This document shows positions 1 to 8,478 of a stretch of 64,000 bases of DNA, in pieces. The stretch lies in contig NZ_JAHYJB010000001.1 in NCBI RefSeq assembly GCF_019429335.1, forward strand, positions 156,738 to 220,737. The letters are read 5' to 3'. Position numbers and translations under genes: made by a program. Under the pieces are notes generated by a model. It searched no databases and had not been told where the DNA came from. It saw only the letters and a list, made by a program, of their open reading frames with translations. The DNA comes from Sulfurimonas sp. GTDB taxonomy: Bacteria > Campylobacterota > Campylobacteria > Campylobacterales > Sulfurimonadaceae. Numbering within the stretch: the first letter of the stretch is position 1; every line of letters begins with the position of its first letter.

Positions 1-1
1 T

Positions 2-1657
2 ATTTTTATCGATTTAAGAGACAAGAGCGGTATAATTCAGCTTACATGTGACCCAGAAGACAACGCTGGAGCGCACAAAGCGGCTGACGGTGTTCGTGAT
101 GAGTATGTGCTTATAGCAAAGGGAACTGTTCGTCATCGCGGAGAGGGTCTTGTTAATCCGCGTCTTAAAACTGGTGCGATTGAGATTATCGTAAAAGAGC
201 TTATTATTGAAAACAAGTCGGCTCCGATTCCTTTTGTGATCGGAGATAAAAATGTCGGTGAAGAGACAAGACTTAAATATCGCTATTTAGAGCTTAGAGA
301 CCCATCAATGTATGAAGCGTTTCGCCTTCGCTCAAAAGCTGCTATAGCTGCAAGAAATATACTTGATGAAAACGGCTTTCTAGAGGTTGAAACTCCGATT
401 TTAACAAAATCTACTCCAGAGGGCGCAAGGGATTATCTGGTTCCTTCTCGCGTTCACAGCGGAGAATTTTACGCGCTTCCGCAATCACCGCAACTTTTCA
501 AACAGCTTTTAATGGTTGGCGGATTTGACAGATATTTTCAGATAGCAAAATGTTTCCGTGACGAGGATTTAAGAGCTGACCGTCAGCCTGAATTTACTCA
601 AATAGACGTTGAAATGAGCTTCTGCGACCAAGAAGACGTTATTGAGGTGGCTGAAAAACTGCTAACTGCTATGTTTAAAGCTTGCGGTGTAGATATTAAA
701 CCACCGTTTAACAGAATTACATACAGCAATGCCATGGAGTGGTACGGCTGCGACAAACCTGATTTGAGATATGACCTTAAGATGGTTGACGTTATCGATA
801 TATTTCTTAGATGTGACAACGAGATATTTACAAATATAGCTAAAAAACCTCACACTAACCGTATAAAAGCCCTAAAAGTTCCAGGTGCGGATTTGGTTTT
901 CTCAAAAAGAGAGATGAAGAGTTTTGAGGATTTTGTACGCCAGTTCGGTGCACACGGTCTTGGATATTTTCAGATGAAAGAGGATGGTCTTAAAGGTCCT
1001 CTTGCTAAATTCTTCAGCGATGCAGACATTGCACTTCTTGTTGAGAGACTAGATATGAAACTCGGCGATGTCGTTTTCTTTGGCGCAGGAGACAAAAAAA
1101 CTGTTTGGGATTATATGGGACGTCTTAGAATCTTCATCGCAGAGCATGAAAAGATGAACCTTGTTGACAAAGACGCTTACGAATTTGTATGGGTAGTTGA
1201 TTTCCCTATGTTTGAGATTGAAGATGGACGAGTTAAAGCACTTCACCATCCGTTTACGCAGCCAAAAGATACAGATAAGAATGATGTGGAAGAGATAGAG
1301 TCTATCGCTTATGATATCGTTTTAAACGGCACAGAACTAGGTGGTGGAAGTATCCGTATCCACAAACCTGAGGTTCAAGAAGAGGTTTTCAAACTTCTTG
1401 GAATTGAGGAAGAGGAAGCTAAAGAGAAGTTCGGCTTCTTACTGGACGCTCTTAAATTCGGTGCTCCTCCGCACGGCGGATTTGCAATCGGATTTGACAG
1501 ACTTATGATGCTTTTAACCAAAAAATCAAGCATCCGTGACGTTATAGCATTCCCTAAAACACAAAAAGCTTCTTGTATCCTTACAAAAGCACCGAGTTCG
1601 GTTGATAACAATCAACTTCGCGATTTACACATTAGACTACGTGAACAAGTAAAATAG
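2..1657 (+). CDS. aspS: Aspartyl-tRNA synthetase (5' end outside window)
   Basis: Class II aminoacyl-tRNA synthetase that charges tRNA with aspartate in the cytoplasm. The reading frame is already open at base 2 and reads [10 protein letters not shown], the end of the N-terminal OB-fold anticodon-binding domain, so only the first few dozen residues are missing. The ORF-track start at 107 is internal. Motif 2 is visible as [18 protein letters not shown], the bacterial GAD insert lies in the middle, and motif 3 is [13 protein letters not shown] near the C-terminus. It is followed 36 nt downstream by a short adenylate kinase on the same strand, an arrangement I recall from Campylobacter. Whether the enzyme is discriminating or also makes Asp-tRNAAsn cannot be judged without the missing N-terminus. 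Confidence 0.97.
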   Translation: MFIDLRDKSGIIQLTCDPEDNAGAHKAADGVRDEYVLIAKGTVRHRGEGLVNPRLKTGAIEIIVKELIIENKSAPIPFVIGDKNVGEETRLKYRYLELRDPSMYEAFRLRSKAAIAARNILDENGFLEVETPILTKSTPEGARDYLVPSRVHSGEFYALPQSPQLFKQLLMVGGFDRYFQIAKCFRDEDLRADRQPEFTQIDVEMSFCDQEDVIEVAEKLLTAMFKACGVDIKPPFNRITYSNAMEWYGCDKPDLRYDLKMVDVIDIFLRCDNEIFTNIAKKPHTNRIKALKVPGADLVFSKREMKSFEDFVRQFGAHGLGYFQMKEDGLKGPLAKFFSDADIALLVERLDMKLGDVVFFGAGDKKTVWDYMGRLRIFIAEHEKMNLVDKDAYEFVWVVDFPMFEIEDGRVKALHHPFTQPKDTDKNDVEEIESIAYDIVLNGTELGGGSIRIHKPEVQEEVFKLLGIEEEEAKEKFGFLLDALKFGAPPHGGFAIGFDRLMMLLTKKSSIRDVIAFPKTQKASCILTKAPSSVDNNQLRDLHIRLREQVK

Positions 1658-1693
1658 TGATAAGAATTAAAATTCAATGCAGCGAGGCACTAA

Positions 1694-2272
1694 ATGCCGA
1701 GTCGTAAAAAACTTTTTTTAATTATCGGAGCGCCAGGCTCCGGTAAAACTACAGATGCAGAGTTAATCGCCAAACAAAACAGCAAGATAACACACTACTC
1801 CACAGGCGACATGCTTAGAGCGGAAGTTGCAAGCGGCAGCGAGCTTGGTTCTGAAATAAACAACTACATATCAAAAGGGCTTATTGTTCCTATCAAAATA
1901 GCCATAGAGACAATTGTAAATGCCATCAAAAATGCTCCAACGGATATAATCATCATCGACGGATATCCAAGAAGCATGGAACAGTTAAATGCTTTAGATG
2001 AATATCTACATGTAGATTCATCTCTCTATCTTGCAAGCGTTATAGAAGTGCATGTAAGTGAAGAAACCGCTCGTGACAGAGTTCTTGGTCGCGCTCGCGG
2101 AGCTGACGACAACACGGAAGTATTTGACAACCGTATGAAGGTTTACACAAAGCCTTTGGCTGATATTCAAGCGTTTTATAGGGCTAAAAATCTTTTACAT
2201 GTAATATCTGGCGAAGGAACTATTGAGACAATAGTTTTTGAGATGGAAAGTTTTATAAACTCTAAAATATAA
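1694..2272 (+). CDS. adk: Adenylate kinase, short LID-less Campylobacter type
   Basis: Nucleoside monophosphate kinase of 192 aa that interconverts ATP, AMP and ADP. It has the P-loop [10 protein letters not shown] at residues ~12-21, the AMP-binding STGDMLR segment, and DGYPRS where long bacterial enzymes have DGFPR. The region between GRARGAD and the C-terminus is too short to hold the long LID insert. That length and form match the adenylate kinases of Campylobacter. The ATG is preceded by GAGG six bases upstream. It probably shares a transcript with aspS. A second, long-type adenylate kinase faces it from the other strand 21 nt away, so the nucleotide specificity of this copy (AMP or another NMP) is worth testing. 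Confidence 0.9.
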   Translation: MPSRKKLFLIIGAPGSGKTTDAELIAKQNSKITHYSTGDMLRAEVASGSELGSEINNYISKGLIVPIKIAIETIVNAIKNAPTDIIIIDGYPRSMEQLNALDEYLHVDSSLYLASVIEVHVSEETARDRVLGRARGADDNTEVFDNRMKVYTKPLADIQAFYRAKNLLHVISGEGTIETIVFEMESFINSKI

Positions 2273-2293
2273 TTGAACCCGACAAGGGCTCAA

Positions 2294-2294
<1 letters not shown>
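2272..2294. terminator. Bidirectional terminator between the two adenylate kinases
   Basis: An inverted repeat attgaaccc / gacaa / gggctcaat (nine base pairs, one G-T type mismatch) fills the 21-nt gap between two convergent genes and overlaps both stop codons. A hairpin is expected on either transcript. Confidence 0.6.
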
Positions 2295-2995
<701 letters not shown>

Positions 2996-3061
2996 CTATA
3001 AACAAACCTACTCTGAAGCCTAAATTTCATAAAATACGTTTAATTAACTAGAGGAATACAA

Positions 3062-4306
3062 ATGCAATTTTCTAGACTTGGACTATCACCGCAGATTCAA
3101 AGCGCACTTAAAAAAAGCGGCTTTACAACGCCAACTCCTATTCAAGAAGAAGTTATCCCTCTTGTGTTAAAACATAACGACATTATGGCAATGGCGCAGA
3201 CCGGAAGCGGTAAAAGTGCAAGCTTTGTACTGCCGATTTTGGAGCTTTGGTCTAAGAGTGTGGGTGAGGGAAAAGCAAAGATTAAAGCTCTTGTTTTGAC
3301 TCCCACAAGGGAGCTTACGCTTCAAGTTGCAGATGCTTTTTGCACTTTTGGCGCAGGTTTGAGTAGAAAACCAAAAGTAGTAAGCATTATCGGCGGAGAG
3401 AGCATAGGCGAGCAGATTTACGCAATTCAGCAAGGGTGCGATATCTTGGTGGCGACCTCGGGAAGACTGCTTGATGTGCTTAGTAAAAAACAGACAAATC
3501 TTTCACACTTAGAGTTTTTTGTTCTGGATGAAGCGGACAAGATGCTAAATCTTGGCTTTTTTGAGGAGTTAAACGCCATCCTTGAAGTAATTCCGCAAAA
3601 ACGTCAAAGTCTCCTATTCTCGGCGACCTATCCTCAAAAGATTTTGGATATTGCTTCAAAAATCACACAAAATCCACTCCAAGTAACGCTAGAGCAAGAG
3701 GTGCCGACAGTCCAGAGTGTTCTCCAGCGCGCAATTTTAGTAAACCGAGAAAATCGCGGTCCGCTTCTAAGACACCTGCTCGATAGCGAAAAATTAGAGC
3801 AAGTTCTTGTATTTATGGTGAACAAAAGAGCCACGGACAACATAGCGGCTAAGTTTAAAAAGTACGGCTACAAGGCTGAGTCTTTTCACGGTGATTTGCT
3901 TCAGAGTGAGCGCACACTTACGCTAGATGAGTTTAAGGCTAAAAAGATACGCATACTCTTCGCAACGGATATAGCAGCAAGAGGATTGGATATCAGTAAT
4001 GTCTCATGCGTTATAAACTTTGACTTGCCACGCTCTCCGACTGACTATATCCACCGCATCGGACGAACTGCAAGAGCCGGAAAATCAGGAATGGCTATAT
4101 CGTTTATATCACATGAGGACAGAGCGCATTTTGATATCATTCAAAAGCGTTGTAAAACAAATCTGAGTATGGAGCAGATAGAGGGATTTGAAATAAGGGG
4201 AGAAGCTCCAATAAAACTAAAAGGACCTGAACCTGTCAAAGGCAAGGGAAAAAGTAAAAAAGACAAAGCAAGAGAAAAAGCTCTAAAAGAGGCTAGCGGA
4301 GGGTAA
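3062..4306 (+). CDS. DEAD-box ATP-dependent RNA helicase (RhlE-like)
   Basis: RNA helicase of 414 aa acting in RNA unwinding or ribosome/mRNA metabolism. All core motifs are present in order: Q motif GFTTPTPIQ, motif I AQTGSGKS, Ia PTRELTLQ, the ATSGRLLD segment, II DEADKM, III SAT, then the second RecA domain with VFMVNKRATD, FATDIAARGLD and HRIGRTARAG. The last ~35 residues are a lysine-rich tail (KGKGKSKKDKAREK), typical of RhlE-type proteins and likely RNA-binding. AGAGGA lies upstream of the ATG, and a TAAAAT-like -10 sits in the region shared with the divergent adk. It is monocistronic and ends in a strong hairpin. Confidence 0.92.
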   Translation: MQFSRLGLSPQIQSALKKSGFTTPTPIQEEVIPLVLKHNDIMAMAQTGSGKSASFVLPILELWSKSVGEGKAKIKALVLTPTRELTLQVADAFCTFGAGLSRKPKVVSIIGGESIGEQIYAIQQGCDILVATSGRLLDVLSKKQTNLSHLEFFVLDEADKMLNLGFFEELNAILEVIPQKRQSLLFSATYPQKILDIASKITQNPLQVTLEQEVPTVQSVLQRAILVNRENRGPLLRHLLDSEKLEQVLVFMVNKRATDNIAAKFKKYGYKAESFHGDLLQSERTLTLDEFKAKKIRILFATDIAARGLDISNVSCVINFDLPRSPTDYIHRIGRTARAGKSGMAISFISHEDRAHFDIIQKRCKTNLSMEQIEGFEIRGEAPIKLKGPEPVKGKGKSKKDKAREKALKEASGG

Positions 4307-4308
4307 TT

Positions 4309-4336
4309 TTACATGTCAAACTAAATTGACATGTAA
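4309..4336. terminator. Strong bidirectional terminator hairpin
   Basis: A perfect 11-bp inverted repeat, ttacatgtcaa / actaaa / ttgacatgtaa, starts 3 nt after the helicase stop and ends 12 nt before the convergent stop of the acidic protein. Its position between convergent genes supports a shared terminator. Confidence 0.75.
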
Positions 4337-4347
4337 GAATTTAAAGA

Positions 4348-4635
4348 TTAATCCTCTTCAAATCCGAAATCGTCTTCGTCGTCGCCCTTTTGAGCCTCTA
4401 AAATATCAGCTATCAACTCTTTGCACTCATCTTCATCGATATCGTTGTTTGCTATATCTTCTAAAACATCTTGAAGGTCTGCTTTAAACTCTCTAAGATC
4501 TTCAATCTCATCTTTTGCATCTATACTTGCCTCTTTGCTATCGGCAATCTCTTGAAAAATCTCATCCAATCTCTCATCAATATCTGGAATAACGCTCTTC
4601 GTTATCAACTCTTGTAATTGTTGTGCATAAGACAT
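4348..4635 (-). CDS. Small acidic protein, unknown function
   Basis: A protein of about 95 aa that I do not recognise. The ATG at 4635 (MSYAQQLQEL) is preceded by AAAGGTG at good spacing, so the upstream GTG in the ORF track is probably part of the ribosome binding site. The sequence is almost all helical and strongly acidic, with an EIFQEIADSKEASIDAKDE stretch that suggests a coiled coil and a C-terminal DDEDDFGFEED tail. There is no signal peptide or membrane segment, so it should be a soluble cytoplasmic protein. It stands alone, convergent with the helicase and divergent from the MoCF gene. Confidence 0.75.
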   Translation of the reverse strand: MSYAQQLQELITKSVIPDIDERLDEIFQEIADSKEASIDAKDEIEDLREFKADLQDVLEDIANNDIDEDECKELIADILEAQKGDDEDDFGFEED

Positions 4636-4733
4636 AAAAAACACCTTTTATAATTTAGTTCTGAAATTATACTCTATATAAGAGTATTCTAACAATCCCT
4701 AAACTATAATTGAGTAAAAAACAGAGGAACTCC

Positions 4734-5465
4734 ATGAATTTTTATGCTTGCATTATTGGCAGTGAAATACTAAACGGACGCAGAGAAGACAAACACTTTG
4801 ACTTTTTAAAGAGTGAACTTCAAAAATATGGGCATGTGCTTTTTGCCTCATTTATCATCAAAGACGATGAAAATCTTATTAAAAAAATCTACAAGCTTAT
4901 AAAAGATGATAAGAGTGGTGTTATGTTCTCTTTTGGCGGCATAGGTGCGACTCCTGATGATTTGACAAGGGAAATTGCCGCGGAGGTATTTACCTCTAAA
5001 CCTCTCGAGAGACATAAAATTTTTGAGCAAAACATCATAGAGAGATTTGGCGAAGAGGCATTTCCGCACAGAATCTACATGGCTGATTTACCGCAGAACT
5101 CTAAACTTCTATTTAATCCCATAAACAACATGCCAGGTTTTTCTCTAGAGGATAGATACTTTTTTACTCCCGGATTTCCGCAAATGTCTCATCCGATGAT
5201 TAGCGACGTCATTAAGAAACTATTTAGCACGTCTGTACAAAAGTATAGATTCACCCTGCTCGCCCAGACAAGTGAAAATACGCTTATAAACATCATGAAA
5301 CAGGTTCCGAGCGACATTGAGTTATCATCGCTGCCGATACTAAAAGACACGAAAGCCTCTGTTGAAATATCACTGTTTGGAGAAGATAAGTTACATGTAG
5401 AAAAATATTTTAAGCTCTTTTTGGATTATCTTGAGGATAAAAATATTAAATACAATTTAATTTAA
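4734..5465 (+). CDS. MoCF/CinA-type molybdopterin-binding domain protein
   Basis: A cytoplasmic protein of 243 aa with a molybdopterin-binding (MoaB/MogA/CinA N-terminal) fold. It begins YACIIGSEILNGRREDKH and has the FSFGGIGATPDDLTRE loop that corresponds to the GGxGxTPDD signature of the family. Unlike full-length CinA it lacks the C-terminal nicotinamide amidase domain; the remaining ~100 residues resemble the middle domain of CinA-like proteins. The ATG at 4734 has AGAGGAA five to six bases upstream, so the TTG at 4710 is rejected. The substrate is unknown; a role in nucleotide/ADP-ribose turnover or in molybdopterin handling is possible. Confidence 0.85.
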   Translation: MNFYACIIGSEILNGRREDKHFDFLKSELQKYGHVLFASFIIKDDENLIKKIYKLIKDDKSGVMFSFGGIGATPDDLTREIAAEVFTSKPLERHKIFEQNIIERFGEEAFPHRIYMADLPQNSKLLFNPINNMPGFSLEDRYFFTPGFPQMSHPMISDVIKKLFSTSVQKYRFTLLAQTSENTLINIMKQVPSDIELSSLPILKDTKASVEISLFGEDKLHVEKYFKLFLDYLEDKNIKYNLI

Positions 5466-5515
5466 TTATAATATTGCCGATTTCGCTAAATAAGTAAAAA
5501 TCAAGGAATTTTCTC

Positions 5516-5641
5516 ATGATGATTTGGTTAATAGCATTCTTACTGCTTAGCGTTGCCATATATGTTATTTATCGTTTCTCTGTATCAAACAAAAAAGATA
5601 AAATTAGCAAGATTGATTATCACTACACATTTAAAATCTAA
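5516..5641 (+). CDS. Small single-pass membrane protein (41 aa)
   Basis: Too short for the ORF track. AAGGA precedes the ATG at suitable spacing. The product starts MMIWLIAFLLLSVAIYVIY, a hydrophobic segment of about 19 residues, followed by a basic tail rich in Lys and Tyr ending YHYTFKI. The stop codon TAA overlaps the TAAGG ribosome binding site of the next gene, so the two are probably co-translated. Function unknown. The clean Shine-Dalgarno, membrane segment and coupling to the next gene make it a likely real gene. Confidence 0.65.
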   Translation: MMIWLIAFLLLSVAIYVIYRFSVSNKKDKISKIDYHYTFKI

Positions 5642-5649
5642 GGTAAAAA

Positions 5650-6309
5650 ATGGCTCTCATTAGGAATAATCATGCCTTCAAGGGGCATAGAACGCTGCTT
5701 GGAACAAGGTATGTAACATACGGGGAACTTGAACTCCCGCTTAGATATGAACTATTTGCTCTCTCAAAGAGCGGCTTTGACTGGGGACATACAGGTGCAG
5801 GAGCTCAGCAACTTGCATTCTCAATGCTTTTTCAGCTGACCAACGAAGAGTTTGCTAAAAACAACGCTTCTATTTTTACAACCGACATAGTTTCGAAATT
5901 CAATAACAGAGATTGGGTTATCACCGCCTCAGACGTTATGAAATGGGTCTCAAAAAACACCCAGTATAAAGTAGAAAAAGAGGAAGTAAAACAGCAAGAA
6001 AAGCCGGTAGAAACAGCGCTGGCAAAAGAGACAATAAATGATACATTGGTTTTAAAGTCTAATATAAGCCAAAAAAGAACCAAACCAAAAAGCAATGTAG
6101 TCAAAGATATATGTAACTCCCTTCAAATAACACAAAAAGAGCTTGCAAATATTTTAGAAGTTCCGGAGGGAACCGTTAGCAGCTGGGCTGTAAAAAATGA
6201 GATACCTAGACTTGGAAAAAAAGCTATCGAGTTTTATACGCAAAATCAAAAAAATCAACAAATAATAGACAGCTACAAAAGCTTTGTAAAACTTCTGGAT
6301 GTGCGTTAG
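5650..6309 (+). CDS. DUF6166-like protein with C-terminal helix-turn-helix
   Basis: A 219-aa protein with two parts. Residues ~10-100 contain YGELELPLRYELFALSKSGFDWGHTGAGAQQLAFSMLF, which resembles the small DUF6166 domain (a conserved FDWGY-G-G-QLA pattern). Residues ~105-145 are a charged linker. Residues ~155-195 read SLQITQKELANILEVPEGTVSSWAVKNEIP, a Cro/CI-type helix-turn-helix. It may therefore be a DNA-binding regulator whose N-terminal domain senses something unknown. Its start is fixed by TAAGG eight bases before the ATG, overlapping the stop of the 41-aa membrane protein. The DUF assignment is from memory of the motif and is moderate. Confidence 0.7.
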   Translation: MALIRNNHAFKGHRTLLGTRYVTYGELELPLRYELFALSKSGFDWGHTGAGAQQLAFSMLFQLTNEEFAKNNASIFTTDIVSKFNNRDWVITASDVMKWVSKNTQYKVEKEEVKQQEKPVETALAKETINDTLVLKSNISQKRTKPKSNVVKDICNSLQITQKELANILEVPEGTVSSWAVKNEIPRLGKKAIEFYTQNQKNQQIIDSYKSFVKLLDVR

Positions 6310-6313
6310 ACAA

Positions 6314-6817
6314 CTATCTTGCGTAGCTCCTGTTTTTAGGGGTGTTTTCATCGTATTCAAGTAGCGCCAAAATACTCTTCTTGTTTGTTTTTCTTGCAAA
6401 ATCCGTTACGCTGATTCCTTTTGAATCAACCGCATCTTTGTTAGCGCCATGCTCTAGAAGAAGTTTTACTATCTCGTTTCTTCCATAGCAAACAGCAGCC
6501 ATAAGCGGAGTAAATCTGCTTCTTCTTTTTGTGCTATCGACATCTATGCCATGAGCGATAAGATACTTTACAAAATCTATATTTCCATATGTGACAGCCA
6601 TATCAAAAATGGTAACGCCCTCTTCGTCAAAATCATTAATATCTACACCGCTATCGACTAAAAACATAATTAAATCAAAGTCGCATCTGTGCCTTAGAGC
6701 CGAAGCTAAAACAGACTCCCCCGTCTCATTTGCTTCGTTAATATCAGCACCCTCACTTAGGTATTTTTTGATGCCCGTAATGTCATTTTTTTTAAAAAGT
6801 TCAATCCATCTATTCAT
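6314..6817 (-). CDS. Ankyrin-repeat protein
   Basis: A soluble protein of 167 aa made of about four ankyrin repeats, recognisable as GESVLASALRHRCDFDLIMFLVDSG, GVTIFDMAVTYGNIDFVKYLIAHG and FTPLMAAVCYGRNEIVKLLLEHGAN. Such repeats bind other proteins; the partner is unknown. I choose the ATG at 6817 (MNRWIELFKKN) rather than the track start at 6904, because the latter would run through the divergent dapD start. No Shine-Dalgarno is visible. A TATACT -10 box lies six bases before the ATG, so the mRNA may be leaderless. It is convergent with the HTH gene, with only 4 nt between stops. Confidence 0.85.
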   Translation of the reverse strand: MNRWIELFKKNDITGIKKYLSEGADINEANETGESVLASALRHRCDFDLIMFLVDSGVDINDFDEEGVTIFDMAVTYGNIDFVKYLIAHGIDVDSTKRRSRFTPLMAAVCYGRNEIVKLLLEHGANKDAVDSKGISVTDFARKTNKKSILALLEYDENTPKNRSYAR

Positions 6818-6823
6818 AACGAC

Positions 6824-6829
6824 AGTATA
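6824..6829 (-). promoter_or_regulatory. -10 box of the ankyrin gene
   Basis: TATACT on the minus strand lies six bases upstream of the chosen ATG, which would place transcription start at or next to the start codon (leaderless mRNA). Confidence 0.5.
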
Positions 6830-6857
6830 TACTAAATAGATATTAGTAATGTTTAAG

Positions 6858-6863
6858 TATAAT
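6858..6863 (+). promoter_or_regulatory. -10 box of dapD
   Basis: A perfect TATAAT lies 30 nt before the dapD ATG, in the gap shared with the divergent ankyrin gene. The upstream AT-rich stretch is typical of promoters in this group, which often lack a -35 box. Confidence 0.6.
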
Positions 6864-6893
6864 ACTTTCAATAAATTATTTAAGTGAGAATAT

Positions 6894-8090
6894 ATGGAAA
6901 TCATTCAGACTACAGATGCTTTTAAGGCACTTATAGAAAACATAAAATCATCTACAAAGGGATATAGAGATCCTTTGGCATTTGGCATATGTCGTGTAGA
7001 TATGGGACAGTTAAATCTTAGCAAAACTCTTCAGGCTACCTATCCGATAATCAACTGGAATGAAAACTTCGGCAGCGCGGCTATTTTTATAAAAGCACTT
7101 AGTGAACAGGGGATAGATGTAGACTTTAATGCCAGCGAAGCTGTTTATGATATTAATGCGGCTTTTTTGAAGAGCTGTTTAAATGCATTTACCCCTTATT
7201 CGGATGAGGCTTGTGGTGATGCACATAAAAATATTCAGGTAGTCTCTGCACTCTATAATCAAATCATAACCAACGGCTCAAAAGACGGAGAGTTCAAAGT
7301 TACATTTATTTTTGCAGATGAGCCGCTAAAGAGTGTTGAAGCAACTTACCTAAAACTATATGCAATGTCACAGGCAAAAGTTGCAATAAGAAGCATTAAT
7401 CTAAACGGCGCATTCGGCGCACTTCCAAACGTTGCTTGGTCAAACGGCAGACCAATCGAGCTTGACTACTTAAGAGAATTTGAGATTGAGCTAAAGCTCT
7501 CAAACGAATATCCGCATATTGATTTTGTAGATAAATTCCCAAGATTCCTACAGCACATTATTCCAGCAGACAACACACGCATACTTGATACTTCAAAAGT
7601 TAGATTCGGTGCGCAATTAGCAGCGGGAACAACCGTAATGCCAGGTGCGTCATATGTAAACTTTAATGCAGGAACTACGGGACCTGTTATGGTTGAGGGC
7701 AGAATTTCAAGCTCTGCGATAGTTGGAGCAGGCAGTGACGTCGGCGGCGGAGCTTCTATACTCGGTGTTTTAAGCGGAACTGACGGAAATCCTATAACTA
7801 TCGGTAAGAATACGCTGCTTGGCGCAAACTCAACATGCGGAATCCCACTTGGTGATGGATGTATTATTGATGGCGGGCTTGCAGTTCTTGCAGGCATAAA
7901 AGTACGCGTAAACGATGAAGAGATGGTTGAAATACAAGAAGTTAATCCAAATGTAAAACTTGAAAATATCATGAAAGCATCAGAGCTTGCAGGACTTAAC
8001 GGACTGCACTTCAGACAAAACTCTCAAACAGGTCAATATGTGGTTCAGAGAAGTACGAGAGAAGTTAAGCTAAACGCAGACCTTCACTAG
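6894..8090 (+). CDS. dapD: Tetrahydrodipicolinate N-succinyltransferase
   Basis: Catalyses succinyl-CoA-dependent succinylation of tetrahydrodipicolinate in the lysine/diaminopimelate pathway. At 398 aa it is the long form seen in Campylobacterota and Actinobacteria rather than the ~270-aa E. coli type. An N-terminal mixed domain is followed by a left-handed beta-helix with hexapeptide repeats between residues ~240 and 345 (TTVMPGASYVNFNAGTTGPVMVEG, SDVGGGASILG, ITIGKNTLLGANSTCG). The start is supported by a GTGAG-like ribosome binding site and a TATAAT promoter. It is transcribed alone; the next gene has its own promoter. Confidence 0.93.
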   Translation: MEIIQTTDAFKALIENIKSSTKGYRDPLAFGICRVDMGQLNLSKTLQATYPIINWNENFGSAAIFIKALSEQGIDVDFNASEAVYDINAAFLKSCLNAFTPYSDEACGDAHKNIQVVSALYNQIITNGSKDGEFKVTFIFADEPLKSVEATYLKLYAMSQAKVAIRSINLNGAFGALPNVAWSNGRPIELDYLREFEIELKLSNEYPHIDFVDKFPRFLQHIIPADNTRILDTSKVRFGAQLAAGTTVMPGASYVNFNAGTTGPVMVEGRISSSAIVGAGSDVGGGASILGVLSGTDGNPITIGKNTLLGANSTCGIPLGDGCIIDGGLAVLAGIKVRVNDEEMVEIQEVNPNVKLENIMKASELAGLNGLHFRQNSQTGQYVVQRSTREVKLNADLH

Positions 8091-8128
8091 TGAGTAAAAA
8101 TATTATATTTATTTTAGCTTAGTGGCAT

Positions 8129-8134
8129 TATAAT
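8129..8134 (+). promoter_or_regulatory. -10 box of the flagellar rod-like gene
   Basis: A perfect TATAAT 30 nt before the ATG. The adjacent TGGCA was checked for sigma54 spacing but no GC follows at the required distance, so a sigma70-type promoter is more likely. Confidence 0.5.
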
Positions 8135-8163
8135 AGTTCCATTAAGCAGAAAAGGGGTCTACA

Positions 8164-8469
8164 ATGAACATATCAAACAATATCTCATCAATTCAAGCTC
8201 ATCAGAGTATGATGAATACAAACGCGAACAATGTTGCAAACGTAAACAGTGATGGTTTCATTCCAAGAGATACGAGAATGGCGGCTAATGAGGGCGGTGT
8301 AAAAGCCAATACAAGAATGGCTGATAACAACGGCTCAACTAGAAGCCAGACAGATTTGGCAAAAGAGATATCGGATCAGATAATATTGCAAAATGCTACG
8401 GCTGTAAATGTTACGGCCATCAGAACCCAAGATGAGATGCTAGGCTCGCTTCTAGACACAAAAGCTTAA
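8164..8469 (+). CDS. Short flagellar rod/hook-family protein
   Basis: A 101-aa protein that carries the N-terminal signature of axial flagellar proteins (SIQAHQSMMNTNANNVANVNSDGF, compare the ANNxANxxTxGF motif of FlgB, FlgC and FlgG) and a C-terminal helix (LAKEISDQIILQNATAVNVTAIRTQDEMLGSLLD) like that of FlgC/FlgG. The central domain is replaced by about 35 residues containing a repeat of NTRMADN. It is shorter than FlgB or FlgC (~130-165 aa). It could be a minor rod or junction protein. AAGGGG lies upstream of the ATG. Confidence 0.7.
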   Translation: MNISNNISSIQAHQSMMNTNANNVANVNSDGFIPRDTRMAANEGGVKANTRMADNNGSTRSQTDLAKEISDQIILQNATAVNVTAIRTQDEMLGSLLDTKA

Positions 8470-8478
8470 TGCAAAGCC

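Noticed and set aside
7466-7972. 168-aa minus-strand ORF within dapD
   Set aside because: Antisense of the DapD beta-helix; repeats in it only mirror the hexapeptide repeats.
8121-8140. TGGCA-like sigma54 promoter before the flagellar rod-like gene
   Set aside because: No GC dinucleotide at the required 10-nt spacing; a TATAAT box explains the region better.
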